From an uncultured Bacteroidales bacterium (lineage in GTDB: Bacteria; Bacteroidota; Bacteroidia; Bacteroidales; F082), in NCBI GenBank assembly GCA_900317155.1, contig ONFO01000019.1, forward strand, positions 21,538-85,537: 64,000 bases of DNA, given 5' to 3'. Below are positions 1 through 8,591 of the stretch, one piece after another. Every line of letters begins with the position of its first letter. The stretch's first letter is position 1. A model generated the notes under the pieces. The model saw only the letters and a list, made by a program, of their open reading frames with translations. It was not told where the DNA came from and ran no database searches. Made by a program: the position numbers and the translations under genes.

Positions 1-1
1 C

Positions 2-769
2 ATCCTCGTCAAGCTGTTGCAGGCCGCCGACTACGACGTGGCCGCCACCGAGCGCGGCATCGTCTTCATCGACGAAATCGACAAAATCGCCCGTAAGAGC
101 GACAACCCCAGCATCACCCGCGACGTTTCGGGCGAAGGCGTGCAACAGGCCATGCTGAAACTGCTCGAAGGCTCCATCGTCAACGTGCCACCCCAAGGTG
201 GTCGCAAGCACCCCGAGCAGAAAATGATCGCCGTCAACACGAAAGACATCCTCTTCATCGCAGGCGGTGCCTTCGACGGCATCGAGCGCCTCATCGCCGC
301 CCGCAAACGCACCAACGTGATCGGCTACGGCAGCAGCAGCAAAGAGATGCTCGACAAGGACAACATGCTGCAATACCTCTCGCCCGCCGACCTGAAGAAA
401 TTCGGTCTGATTCCCGAAATCGTCGGACGTCTGCCCGTCATCACCCACCTCAACCCCTTGGACAAAGACGCGCTGAAACGCATCCTCACCGAGCCCAAGA
501 ATGCCTTGGTGAAGCAGTTCCAGAAGCTCTTTGCTATGGACAAAATCAAGCTGGTGATCAAGGACGAGGTGCTCGATTTCGTAGTCGACAAAGCTATTGA
601 GTTCAAGGTTGGCGCGCGCGGACTGCGTTCCATCCTGGAGGCCATCCTTAACGACGCTATGTTTGAGATGCCTTCCGACATCAACGCGACTGAGTTGGTT
701 ATCGACCGCGCTTATGCCGAGGCGAAACTGGAGAAGTCGGGGATGCAGAAGCTTCATGTCGGGGACTGA
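2..769 (+). CDS. clpX: ClpX, ATP-dependent Clp protease ATP-binding subunit (5' end missing)
   Basis: C-terminal part of the AAA+ unfoldase that feeds substrates to ClpP in the cytoplasm. The frame is already open at the window edge (codons from base 2), so the zinc-binding N-terminus and Walker A lie outside. Visible are the Walker B segment [12 protein letters not shown], the RKH pore loop in GGRKHP, the sensor/arginine-finger region [14 protein letters not shown], and the small C-terminal AAA domain ending near position 760 with a typical [12 protein letters not shown] helix. About 255 residues are present; full ClpX is about 410. The gene is followed at once by two tandem palindromic repeats that may act as its terminator. 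The family assignment is secure because ClpX is highly conserved. Confidence 0.96.
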   Translation: MLVKLLQAADYDVAATERGIVFIDEIDKIARKSDNPSITRDVSGEGVQQAMLKLLEGSIVNVPPQGGRKHPEQKMIAVNTKDILFIAGGAFDGIERLIAARKRTNVIGYGSSSKEMLDKDNMLQYLSPADLKKFGLIPEIVGRLPVITHLNPLDKDALKRILTEPKNALVKQFQKLFAMDKIKLVIKDEVLDFVVDKAIEFKVGARGLRSILEAILNDAMFEMPSDINATELVIDRAYAEAKLEKSGMQKLHVGD

Positions 770-788
770 TTCCTTTGGTTTTAAATCT

Positions 789-950
789 CTGGCAAACCCT
801 CCCATTATAGATTCCATGCCACGCACAGCCTCGGCAGGAATGACATAACGGGAGGGTTTGTTGGAAAACCTGGCAAACCCTCCCATTATAGATTCCATGC
901 CACGCACAGCCCCGGCGGGAATGACATAACGGGAGGGTTTGTTGGAAAAT
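789..950. repeat. Two tandem 81-bp units, each a long palindrome (repeat family P, copies 1 and 2)
   Basis: Two head-to-tail copies with an 81-bp period. Palindromes lie at 793-860 and 874-941. Each begins CAAACCCTCCC and ends GGGAGGGTTTG, with the family core TAGATTCC...GGAATGACATA inside. The units differ at only a few positions in the loop. The same core occurs at 44180-44232 and twice at 59852-59999, with different outer arms. Placed between clpX and the next promoter, the hairpins could terminate clpX transcription. Confidence 0.85.
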
Positions 951-1020
951 TACGATGACGTTTTTTTTGGCACAATACTTGCATTATCCAATGCGTTTAA
1001 CCTCAGAAAAAGCAAACGTC

Positions 1021-1710
1021 ATGAAAAGAACAGTCTTAATCGCAGCATTGGTCCTGATGAGCCTCTGCAGTTTCGCTCAACTGATTGACAAAGGTGAACA
1101 TGCAAAGAAAGTCACGATAAAAAAGAGTGAGGCTTCCCAACCAAAATCAGCGGTGGTCGACTTCTCCAACCCAGCAGAGCCTGTCAACGGCACTGTGGTT
1201 TACGGCCGCATCGATGAGAACGGCGACACCACCCTCATCGTCTACCTCCCCGAAGTCGACATCGACCTGATGCAGCGTTACCTGCAAATCACCAAGACAT
1301 GGCAGGGACGGCGTTTGGCAAACAACGTGAAGAAGGTGTTTCCCTACGCCAAGTTGGCGGGCGCGAAGATGCAAGAATACGACTCGATTCTCGCCACTAT
1401 CCCCGACAAAACGGAGCGCAACCGCCTGATGAAAAAGGCCGAGAAGGAAATCACCGACCAATACACCGACGAGTTGAAAGACCTCACCATCACCCAAGGG
1501 CTCATCCTCGTCCGCCTCATCGACCGCGAGACAGGCAGCACCACCTACCAGGTCGTGCAAGAGCTACGCGGCAAAGTGCGCGCTTTCTTCTACCAAGGCT
1601 TCGCCCGCTTGTGGGGTTACAACCTGAAGACCGAATACGACCCGCACAACAACCCGGAGGACGACGAAATCGAAACCATCATGGTTTTGTTGGAACGCGG
1701 GGTCATCTGA
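1021..1710 (+). CDS. DUF4294 domain protein, exported
   Basis: A 229-residue protein with a clear signal peptide (MKRTVLIAALVLMSLCSFAQ). The mature part matches the Bacteroidota family DUF4294 as I remember it: a YLPEVDI start, then a charged helical region and a conserved LIDRETG...VVQELRGKVRAFFYQG stretch. The function of the family is unknown; the signal peptide places it in the periplasm or at the surface. An in-frame start exists upstream at 955, but the signal peptide and the promoter-like TACTTGCA at 976-983 (a degenerate -7 box) favour ATG 1021. It ends before a hairpin terminator shared with the converging small gene. Confidence 0.8.
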   Translation: MKRTVLIAALVLMSLCSFAQLIDKGEHAKKVTIKKSEASQPKSAVVDFSNPAEPVNGTVVYGRIDENGDTTLIVYLPEVDIDLMQRYLQITKTWQGRRLANNVKKVFPYAKLAGAKMQEYDSILATIPDKTERNRLMKKAEKEITDQYTDELKDLTITQGLILVRLIDRETGSTTYQVVQELRGKVRAFFYQGFARLWGYNLKTEYDPHNNPEDDEIETIMVLLERGVI

Positions 1711-1722
1711 AGGCAGGTTGGA

Positions 1723-1769
1723 TTAAAAGATTCAAAATTTAAAGATTTAAAATTCAAAATTTGAAGATA
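1723..1769. repeat. Short AARATTY heptamer tract
   Basis: AT-rich tract made of repeats such as AAGATTC and AAAATTC with a period near 7, between the DUF4294 stop codon and the terminator hairpin. The same motif forms the long arrays at 7.8-9.0 kb. Confidence 0.7.
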
Positions 1770-1780
1770 CAAAAAAAACG

Positions 1781-1821
1781 ACGGCTTGCAGCACTTACGT
1801 GAAGTAAGTGCCACAAGCCGT
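1781..1821. terminator. Bidirectional hairpin terminator
   Basis: Stem ACGGCTTG (1781-1788) pairs with CAAGCCGT (1814-1821). An inner stem CACTTAC (1792-1798) pairs with GTAAGTG (1804-1810). An A-run lies on the left (1771-1778) and a T-rich stretch on the right, so it can terminate both the DUF4294 gene and the converging small secreted-protein gene. Confidence 0.8.
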
Positions 1822-1852
1822 TGTTTCATTGTTCTCCCTCAAGGGGGAAACA

Positions 1853-2125
1853 TCAATCCTCCTTACGGCGTTTGCCTACGAGGTAGGCGGCGCCGAGGGT
1901 GGTCAGCAGGGCGATGCCTGTGCCCAAGGGTGAGTCGGCATCCTGGTCATCAGTCATACCGTGGTCGGGAAGCAACAAGGCATCTTCTCCTGCTTTTGCG
2001 CCAAAAATGCCGGATTCTTTTCCCATGCCGAAGAGACCTCTCTCTTCGTACACTTCTACATCCTGTGCGAAAGCCATGGTGCCTAAGCTCAGGACGATGG
2101 CGATGGTCATTATCAGTTTCTTCAT
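1853..2125 (-). CDS. Small secreted protein with C-terminal PLG-transmembrane-basic tail
   Basis: 90 residues. An N-terminal signal peptide (MKKLIMTIAIVLSLGTMAFAQ) is followed by a short acidic and glycine-rich mature part. It ends in PLGTGIALLTTLGAAYLVGKRRKED: a PLG motif, one short hydrophobic helix and a basic tail. I have seen this three-part end in other small Bacteroidales proteins of unknown function. It resembles the layout of sorting signals (motif, helix, positive tail), but no matching sortase is visible in the window. It converges on the DUF4294 gene with a shared terminator. The role is unknown. Confidence 0.7.
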   Translation of the reverse strand: MKKLIMTIAIVLSLGTMAFAQDVEVYEERGLFGMGKESGIFGAKAGEDALLLPDHGMTDDQDADSPLGTGIALLTTLGAAYLVGKRRKED

Positions 2126-2184
2126 TGCTTATGTTGTTGTTTATTTGTTGATCGTTGATTTGTTTATTTGTTGTTTTTGGCTGT

Positions 2185-2256
2185 TAGCTTTAAGCCGTAA
2201 GCTATAAGCTTGGTTGATGCTGAGCTTATAGCTTACAGCTTATGGCTTACGGCTTC
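2185..2256. repeat. Inverted heptamer repeat (AGCTTAT/RGCTTAC words)
   Basis: The left arm reads as GCTTTAA GCCGTAA GCTATAA GCTT. The right arm reads AGCTTAT AGCTTAC AGCTTAT GGCTTAC GGCTT. The arms are complementary around a short spacer (GGTTGATGCTG) and can fold into a long hairpin. It lies between the start of the small secreted gene and the end of the giant adhesin gene, so it may terminate the latter. Confidence 0.7.
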
Positions 2257-2264
2257 AAATCATC

Positions 2265-5200
2265 TCACCACCACCTTCTGGACTCGCTGCTCAGGATGCG
2301 GCCGGTGACGTCGATGACTTGCAGGGTGGCTTTGCCATCGTTGTTGATGATCCAGTTGCCGTTGCTATAGAAGGCGAAGCTGTCGTCGGCGGCATTGCCT
2401 GTGGCGAACACCAGCTTGAAGCGGCTCTCGTAGTCGGTCGTGAGGGCGTCGAAGGTGTAGCTCGGGGTCTGGAGCAGGTCGACGTCGTTGCCGGTCATGT
2501 TATCGACGAGGTGGAGGTAGCTGAAGGAGACTTCCTCGCTGCTGAAGCTCAGCGTGTAGCTGCCGTTCTCGTTGGCGCGGAAGTTGACGGGCAGCTCGCC
2601 CATGGCTTCAGCGCTGACCACTGCATAGTCGATGTTGTCCTGCGGGATGTAGACCTTCGTGCTGTTGTTCCTGAGTTGGAACTTAGGCAGCGTGCGGCCT
2701 TCGCCGAAGCGGACCATGGCACGGTCGACGACACCACGGTTCTTGTTCACGTTGAGTGCGAGGCTTGCGCCCTTGCTTTCCGGGGCAGTGGTAGTGAAGG
2801 TGAGTTGCTCGGTTTCTTCCGTTGTGATGACGAAGATACCTTCCATAGGCTCAATGTATTCAGCTGCTCCTTCTGCAACACGGTCGGCAAGGATTATTTC
2901 GGTGCCGTTATTCATCACATAGAAGTCGCGGTCGCCAATGTAGGCATTCACGGTGAAGGGGTTACCCACGAGGTTATAACCCGCAAGATGGGTTGTGGTG
3001 TTCTCGCCCGGGTCGTTGCTTAAGGTGACCACTTTGCTGTTGCCTTTGTAAGGCAGGCCAGCGAAGGTGAGGGTGACATCATTCTTGTTGGCGTAGAGGT
3101 AACCCGTGCCGTTGGCGAGGTTGAAGTTGGTCTTTCTGTAGTTCAGCCATTCGTCTGACTTTGTCTGGTCGAAACGGTAGAGGTCGTAGGTGCTGGTCTC
3201 AGAAGTGGCAGTTGCACCCAAGTTGTCGGTAATCATACCCACAGTGGTAGGATCGACATTATCGGCCAAAGGTGAAGCGATGAGGTACCAGTTGCCGGTG
3301 CCTTCGCCGTAGCCAGCGATGGGCTTGGTGAAGGTAGGAACAATCTCAACCGTTACGTCATCAATGCAGGCACCATACCAGCTGGTGCCAGTGTATTGCC
3401 ATCTGAACACCAAACGGGTGGCATTGCTGGGGATGGTATAGTTTCCAAGATAGGTCTGGCACTGTTTCATGGTGGTAGTGTTGTCGTAGTTCTTAATCAC
3501 CTGATAGCTGTTGTAATCCACGTCAGCATCAGTGATGTAGCCCAAGCTAAGCGTTCCGGCGGAAGCATTTTCGGTCTTCATCCAGAAGCTGACTATCAAC
3601 GTGCTAAGGTCGTTGGTGAAGATAGGCAGAGCGAGGTAGGAGTTGGTGCTGGCTTCGCCCTTGAAATACAATGTGCCAGTACCGCCGTGGACGTAATAAT
3701 ATGAACCGCTGTTGATGATATGCGGATATACCGTACCTTCGGAATAGCTATCCCAGCAGGTAGGAACGATACCGTTGGTTTCACTATAGATATGGGTGCC
3801 AGTAATATCTTCAAAGTCTTCGGTGAAGGGATTCGTAGCGGTGATGGCTTGTGCCTCGCATTCGGTGGTGAAGCTCATTGTTTCACTCCATTCGCTAGGA
3901 GTACCATTACAGACAGAACGCACCTTTACAGTGTAGGTCGTTGCAGGTGTTAAACCGGTCAATGTGTAGCTGACGGTGGTTCCATTGATGGTGACACCTG
4001 TTGTTTCAGAGGTAAGACTGATGGGGTTGGTATCGTCGCCGGTGCTGATTTGCCAAGCTGAGGCATCACTCGTCCAGCTCAGGTTGGCTGTAGTGGCGGC
4101 CGGGACAGCAGCCAACTCGTTAGGCACCATGCAGGCTGCTTCGGTGGTGAAGCTGACAGCAGCCGTCTCGTGCCCCGTTTCATTTGTACAAGCACTCTTC
4201 ACCTTCACCTGATAGTCGGTTTCTGGATCAAGGCCATCGAGGGTATAGGTGAGTTCATCTGTGGTACCATGTAAATTCCAAGTGTTAACCACCATACCAG
4301 TGATGTTAATGTCGTCCACATAGAAGCAGTCATCGTTGGAATCCGTACCGGAATCTTTGTAATATCTCCAAATAAGAGTGTTGTTGCCAGCGGCAAGTTC
4401 AAATTCGTAGTCTATCCAAGAGCCAGCTCCTGAAACATTAACTTTTTGTGTACCATTGATGAGGAAACGGCCATAATCATAACCGCTTTCTGACGAAACT
4501 TTTGCCCTAAATTGGACCGTGCCAGGACCGACCACTTGAAGGGTCAAGTCAGAAGTTGCGTATGCCGTGTGATATCCTCCGCTCTTGGCATAATGGGCAC
4601 CTTCATTTTCAACCACAGTCCAAGGATAAGTAGTGCTATTGGTAAATGAAGCTTGACTGAAATCGCCTGTCTCAAAGTCGGCAGCTGCCACAGTAGCACT
4701 CTCTTCTTCGCCATAGTATACCTCGTAGCTGTCGCTTTCGCCAGTCCAATTCAATGTGGTTTGGCTTCCAGTGGTGCCGCTGACGGCAAGACCAGTAGGA
4801 GCGGGGCAGGCAATAGGTGTAGTGAAGCTCACTTCGCTGCTCCAGTCTCCAGGGGTGCCGTTGCAGACAGCACGCACCTTGGCGGTGTAGGTTTCACCAT
4901 CGGTAAGTCCAGTGAGTTCGAAATTAGTATTGGTGTTGGCAGGAACGGGGTTGGCTTCGTCGCCGTTGACGCAGATTTCCCATGCGGAAGCATCGGAATT
5001 CCAGCTCAATTGTGCGGTGTGGGCAGTCACATTAGTATAGGTCACGGTATTAGGCACCATGCAAGCTGCTTCGGTGGTGAAACTTACAGCAGCAGTTTCG
5101 TGGCTCGTTTCACCATCACAATTGCTCAACACCTTCACCTCGTAATCTGTCTCTGGGCTGAGGCCGTCAAGGGTGTAGGTGGTACCTATAACAGGATCCT

Positions 5201-7625
5201 GATTGTGCGTTATCCATTGGCCAGCCTCATAAGGAATTCCGCAGTGTACATTGTCGATGTGAAGGTGGTTGTCGCCGCCGGTATTTTGCATAGTTGATGG
5301 ATTCGTGGATTCGCCGTAGAAGGCAATCTTCACATCCTTTCCTTGGTAGGCCGAAAGGTTGATGGCGACATTTTCACCCGTAGAAGAAATGGTATTATAA
5401 ACGTATTCAGAGCCAGTGTTGTTCCATTCGCGCAGGATATGCCATTCTTCATCGGCATAAATCAGGACAACGAACCTGTCGTCGGCTTGAACGGTGTTAT
5501 CTTCAATAGGATTCGCGTTGTCGAAGTCAGTCAAGGCAAGGTCGAAACTCAGGTTCTGGCTAAGGTTGAATTCAGGTGTCACAAGCCAATACTTGCAGGA
5601 AGTGCCATAGATGTTGAGTGCCATGTTATAAGTACCCAAGGCATTGGTGTTCGTGGTCCAATAGCTAGTAACTGTTGACAAAGTGGCGGTGCCAGCAATG
5701 ACAGCATCAACCAAGCCGCTGTATCTCGTCCAGCCAGAGGGAACACCTGCGTCGAACTCCTCATATACGCCATCCACGTAGGCAGCCGTTCTGTACATCA
5801 CATCGTAACTGTCGCTGTTGCCAGTCCAATTCAATATGGTTTGGCTTCCTGTGGTGTTGCTAACGGCAAGGCCCGTAGGAGCGGGGCAGGCGATAGGTGT
5901 GGTGAAGGTGTACGTAGTGCTCCAGAGGGTACCCTCGGTGTCGCAGTCGGGCTTCACGCGGGCGAAATACTGAGTACCGTCGGTAAGTTCAGTAAGGGCC
6001 TTGCTAGGAGTGGTGATCACATCGAAGCTTTGGAGATTCTCAGTGAAGTCGTTTTTGGTGGCGACTTGAAGCACCCAAGCGGTTTCGGTGCCGTTGACGT
6101 TGGGGGTCCAAGTCAGCGTGACTCCGTGAGCGGTAACGCTGTTCGTGGCTGCGGTCAAGCTCTGCGGCTGGAAGCAGGAGGGAGCCTCAGTGATGGTGAT
6201 GTCATCGATATAGGCGCCGTTGGTGGCATTGCTTGAGTTGGCGGCGTCAATCATGATGGCGAGGTATTTAGCCGTTGTATTGGCAGGAATAATATAGGTG
6301 AATTCCTGATAGGTAGAAGAAACAGAAGGATTAGAGCTATTGGTAATCTCAACGAAAGTGCTGGCATCGGTCGGGTCGCTCATTGTGCCCACTTTGAAGG
6401 TGCTGCTGGCGTTGTAGCCTTTAACCATCATCGAAACTTGCTTGCCGGCCAAGCCCGTCATTTCGGGCAGGATAGCATATTGCGGTTGCGGGTCGTAGCT
6501 GTAGTAGCTTGAATAAACGGAATAAAACTTCATGTAATTGGATCCAGAGTAGGCGTATGAAGAAGCTGAATAGCTTGACATGCTGGGATAATACATATAG
6601 GAGCTATATGTACATGTGTTGATGTAGTTCCAGCAGAAGGGAAGCTCTCTGGTAGAAGGCGTGTAGTTTGCGGCTGGCGAATAGCTATCGAAGTTTTCGC
6701 TATAGCCCAGGGCGGCAATCACATCGCAGGCGGTGGCGAAGGAAACAGCCGAAGTCCAGCCACCGCTGATATCCGGGTCTTGTGGTGTTCCGCAGTTGCC
6801 GCGGATCCAAACATAATATTGGGTGGCGGCGCTGAGACCTGTAATCTGATATGAATTGCCTTGTTGGTTAGCAGCCAATGGCGTAGTGTTCACATCGGGA
6901 GCCGTGTTGGTGGTTGACCAATAAATGTCGAAGTATAATTGGTCCTCGTTGCTGGCCGTCCAACGGATAGTGGCTGCGTTGGCCTCTATATCTTCCTCTG
7001 CCACCTCAAGCAGCGTGGGCTTGGGGCAGGTGGCGGGAGTGCCGAAAGTCAACTGCACGTTGGGACGGTTGGACGTAACCGTACTATTTCCAGCACCTGA
7101 GGGATTCATCGGGTCAGGATCAGTGCTATCGTTACAATAGTAACGAGTCATGCCAGATGCTGAAGTGTGATTCCAATTGCCTCCACTATACCACTTGAGA
7201 TAAGCTTTGTCAATGGCAATTAGAAGATTCTTGGTCCCGTCATAATTGAAAGCGTTGTCAAGCTCAATGGTAGCCCATCCAGAACCTGTAACGGATAATG
7301 TACCATCGAAAACCTGATCGGTGGAAGCAATACTAATCCAATCGTTTGTCATGTCTGTGTCAGAAACGGCTTTCATATACACCACAATGGGAAAGTCTTT
7401 GGCAGCCGTACCAGCATAACTGAAGCTGAGACTCAGAATATAACCCGTTTGATTAATCTCAGAAGCGGTATAAATCTGCTCCGAGAATGAATAGTTGTGA
7501 TACGTTCCGATTGGGGTGTAATAATCGGTTGACGTGCCCGTACCAATCGTCACTGTTTGTGCGTTCGCTGCCCAAGGCGCGAAGAGCGCGAGCAGCATCA
7601 GAAGAAGTAAATGTTTACTTTTCAT
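2265..7625 (-). CDS. Giant secreted fibronectin-III / cleaved-adhesin protein with truncated T9SS tail
   Basis: 1786 residues from ATG 7625, chosen because MKSKHLLLLMLLALFAPWAANAQ is a signal peptide; the longer frame upstream is repeat sequence. Domains in order: an N-terminal beta-rich domain (about 25-215), several fibronectin type III repeats introduced by CPxPT, gingipain-like cleaved-adhesin (choice-of-anchor) domains with WTRYSG and IDDITI motifs, then the C-terminal module shared with three other proteins here (GNWYLIASPL...YLHLVDNMTGNDVDLL). FN3 units near 4720-4880 and 5800-5960 are nearly identical at DNA level. The T9SS domain starts (IDVTGRILSSE) but ends abruptly in SRRWW. The normal tail QKVVVR-stop is present in another frame just downstream (stop at 2260), so an out-of-frame deletion removed about 30 residues. 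Expected role: surface adhesion or glycan binding, if still exported. Confidence 0.85.
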   Translation of the reverse strand: MKSKHLLLLMLLALFAPWAANAQTVTIGTGTSTDYYTPIGTYHNYSFSEQIYTASEINQTGYILSLSFSYAGTAAKDFPIVVYMKAVSDTDMTNDWISIASTDQVFDGTLSVTGSGWATIELDNAFNYDGTKNLLIAIDKAYLKWYSGGNWNHTSASGMTRYYCNDSTDPDPMNPSGAGNSTVTSNRPNVQLTFGTPATCPKPTLLEVAEEDIEANAATIRWTASNEDQLYFDIYWSTTNTAPDVNTTPLAANQQGNSYQITGLSAATQYYVWIRGNCGTPQDPDISGGWTSAVSFATACDVIAALGYSENFDSYSPAANYTPSTRELPFCWNYINTCTYSSYMYYPSMSSYSASSYAYSGSNYMKFYSVYSSYYSYDPQPQYAILPEMTGLAGKQVSMMVKGYNASSTFKVGTMSDPTDASTFVEITNSSNPSVSSTYQEFTYIIPANTTAKYLAIMIDAANSSNATNGAYIDDITITEAPSCFQPQSLTAATNSVTAHGVTLTWTPNVNGTETAWVLQVATKNDFTENLQSFDVITTPSKALTELTDGTQYFARVKPDCDTEGTLWSTTYTFTTPIACPAPTGLAVSNTTGSQTILNWTGNSDSYDVMYRTAAYVDGVYEEFDAGVPSGWTRYSGLVDAVIAGTATLSTVTSYWTTNTNALGTYNMALNIYGTSCKYWLVTPEFNLSQNLSFDLALTDFDNANPIEDNTVQADDRFVVLIYADEEWHILREWNNTGSEYVYNTISSTGENVAINLSAYQGKDVKIAFYGESTNPSTMQNTGGDNHLHIDNVHCGIPYEAGQWITHNQDPVIGTTYTLDGLSPETDYEVKVLSNCDGETSHETAAVSFTTEAACMVPNTVTYTNVTAHTAQLSWNSDASAWEICVNGDEANPVPANTNTNFELTGLTDGETYTAKVRAVCNGTPGDWSSEVSFTTPIACPAPTGLAVSGTTGSQTTLNWTGESDSYEVYYGEEESATVAAADFETGDFSQASFTNSTTYPWTVVENEGAHYAKSGGYHTAYATSDLTLQVVGPGTVQFRAKVSSESGYDYGRFLINGTQKVNVSGAGSWIDYEFELAAGNNTLIWRYYKDSGTDSNDDCFYVDDINITGMVVNTWNLHGTTDELTYTLDGLDPETDYQVKVKSACTNETGHETAAVSFTTEAACMVPNELAAVPAATTANLSWTSDASAWQISTGDDTNPISLTSETTGVTINGTTVSYTLTGLTPATTYTVKVRSVCNGTPSEWSETMSFTTECEAQAITATNPFTEDFEDITGTHIYSETNGIVPTCWDSYSEGTVYPHIINSGSYYYVHGGTGTLYFKGEASTNSYLALPIFTNDLSTLIVSFWMKTENASAGTLSLGYITDADVDYNSYQVIKNYDNTTTMKQCQTYLGNYTIPSNATRLVFRWQYTGTSWYGACIDDVTVEIVPTFTKPIAGYGEGTGNWYLIASPLADNVDPTTVGMITDNLGATATSETSTYDLYRFDQTKSDEWLNYRKTNFNLANGTGYLYANKNDVTLTFAGLPYKGNSKVVTLSNDPGENTTTHLAGYNLVGNPFTVNAYIGDRDFYVMNNGTEIILADRVAEGAAEYIEPMEGIFVITTEETEQLTFTTTAPESKGASLALNVNKNRGVVDRAMVRFGEGRTLPKFQLRNNSTKVYIPQDNIDYAVVSAEAMGELPVNFRANENGSYTLSFSSEEVSFSYLHLVDNMTGNDVDLLQTPSYTFDALTTDYESRFKLVFATGNAADDSFAFYSNGNWIINNDGKATLQVIDVTGRILSSESRRWW

Positions 7626-7697
7626 AATTTGTAGATTTAAAGATTTAATATTTAAAGATTTAAAATTCAAGATTAAAAATTTAAAGATTAAAGATTT
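7623..7697. repeat. AARATTY heptamer tract upstream of the giant adhesin gene
   Basis: A low-complexity tract of TTTAAAG/ATTTAAA-type heptamers between the start codon and the probable promoter. It encodes the spurious N-terminal extension of the open frame. Confidence 0.65.
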
Positions 7698-7744
7698 TTG
7701 CTAGTTCACTTGTGGGTACAATTCACCTTATTTAAAAAAACGTC

Positions 7745-7752
7745 CAAAAATA
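7745..7752 (-). promoter_or_regulatory. Candidate -7 box TATTTTTG for the giant adhesin gene
   Basis: The minus strand reads TATTTTTG, an exact match to the Bacteroidota TAnnTTTG box, about 120 bases upstream of ATG 7625. This gives a long leader containing the heptamer tract. Confidence 0.5.
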
Positions 7753-7822
7753 CGAATAAAAATGATATGGAGACAAAAAAATTGAAAAACAGGGGAAATA
7801 ATTTAAGTTTCAAGGGAGAAGG

Positions 7823-7930
7823 GGATTTAAAATTCAAAGATTTAAAATTTAAGATTCAAAATACCTCATACCTCATACTTCATACCTCATTCTGCATTCA
7901 GCATTCAGCATTCAGCATTCAAAACTCAAG
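7823..7930. repeat. Heptanucleotide array 1
   Basis: Phase-locked heptamers in the order ATTCAAA-type, ATACCTC-type, then ATTCAGC-type, ending with ATTCAAA. No gene is visible in the 7698-8241 interval. What it holds is this array, an imperfect inverted repeat around 7975-8065 and array 2. Confidence 0.85.
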
Positions 7931-7974
7931 TAACTGCTCAAAATCAAACTGCAATATTCTTTGGCTTCGGGACG

Positions 7975-8065
7975 ATGGCTTATGACTATGACAATGACCG
8001 CTTCAACCAAGGGCTGAAACTTCAGCATCCCCATGGAAACGGTCATAGTCATTGTCAATGCTCAC
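7975..8065. repeat. Imperfect inverted repeat (TATGACTATGACAATGACCG words)
   Basis: The left arm near 7981-8000 (TATGACTATGACAATGACCG) is roughly complementary to the right arm near 8038-8060 (ACGGTCATAGTCATTGTC). The 16-mer at 7975-7990 recurs exactly, in reverse complement, at 25165-25180, so these belong to one dispersed repeat family. Confidence 0.6.
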
Positions 8066-8126
8066 AGTCAAAAAGTCTCGTAGTCTCGTGTCCAATAGGA
8101 AAACTAATTTTGCTCGTTTACTTAAG

Positions 8127-8266
8127 ATTCAGCATTCAAGATTCAAAATTCAAAATTTAAGATTCAACACACCTCATACCTCATACTTCATACCTCATAC
8201 CTCATTCAGCATTCTGCATTCTGCATTCTACATTCTGCATTCTACATTCTGCATTCAGGATTCAAA
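8127..8266. repeat. Heptanucleotide array 2: twenty consecutive in-register heptamers
   Basis: Twenty heptamers in register from 8127. Six are ATTCAAA-like, five ATACCTC-like and nine ATTCAGC/ATTCTGC/ATTCTAC-like. The last units form the 3' end of the broken ParE gene on the minus strand, supplying its final codons and the stop codon at 8242-8244. Confidence 0.9.
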
Positions 8267-8591
8267 GATTCAATTGTTTGTTGAGCTTGATTATTTGGTT
8301 CGCGGCGGGTGTCCCAGAAGTCGGCAATATGGATGGTGTCTCCCTCAAAGTAATAGACAATCTTGTTCAGCTTATTGATGACAAAACTCCTATATTTGAT
8401 GGAACGATTGGCAGTAAAGGCTCTTCGTGACCCATATAAGGATTTCTTGTCAGAAGTGTTTGGACTTGATTTACTTCATTTCGGAAATTTTCTCTCACTT
8501 TAAGTCCATAATTCTTCCGAATGTAAGCAGCCGTCTTACGCAAGGCTTCTCTTGCCTGCTTATGCCATATTACCTTTATCTCCACATTCAT
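8242..8591 (-). pseudogene. ParE/RelE-family toxin, frameshifted
   Basis: The frame from ATG 8591 gives a typical ParE/RelE start (IKVIWHKQAREALRKTAAYI), then runs out of frame after GHEEPL near 8420 and stops at 8367. In the next frame the expected C-terminal half continues: SIKYRSFVINKLNKIVYYF, then IHIADFWDTRREP, ending at TAG 8242-8244. A single missing base in the CCTTT tract joins both halves into a normal ~117-residue toxin. The last nine codons are made by a heptamer array. It lies downstream of and overlaps its antitoxin gene (ATGA). It is inactive unless the shift is a sequencing or assembly error, or is overcome by slippage. Confidence 0.85.

Noticed and set aside
7698-8378. Plus-strand open frames in the heptamer region
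   Set aside because: Translated heptamers only (for example repeated SAFCIQ/HTSYFI words); no promoter or ribosome-binding support.
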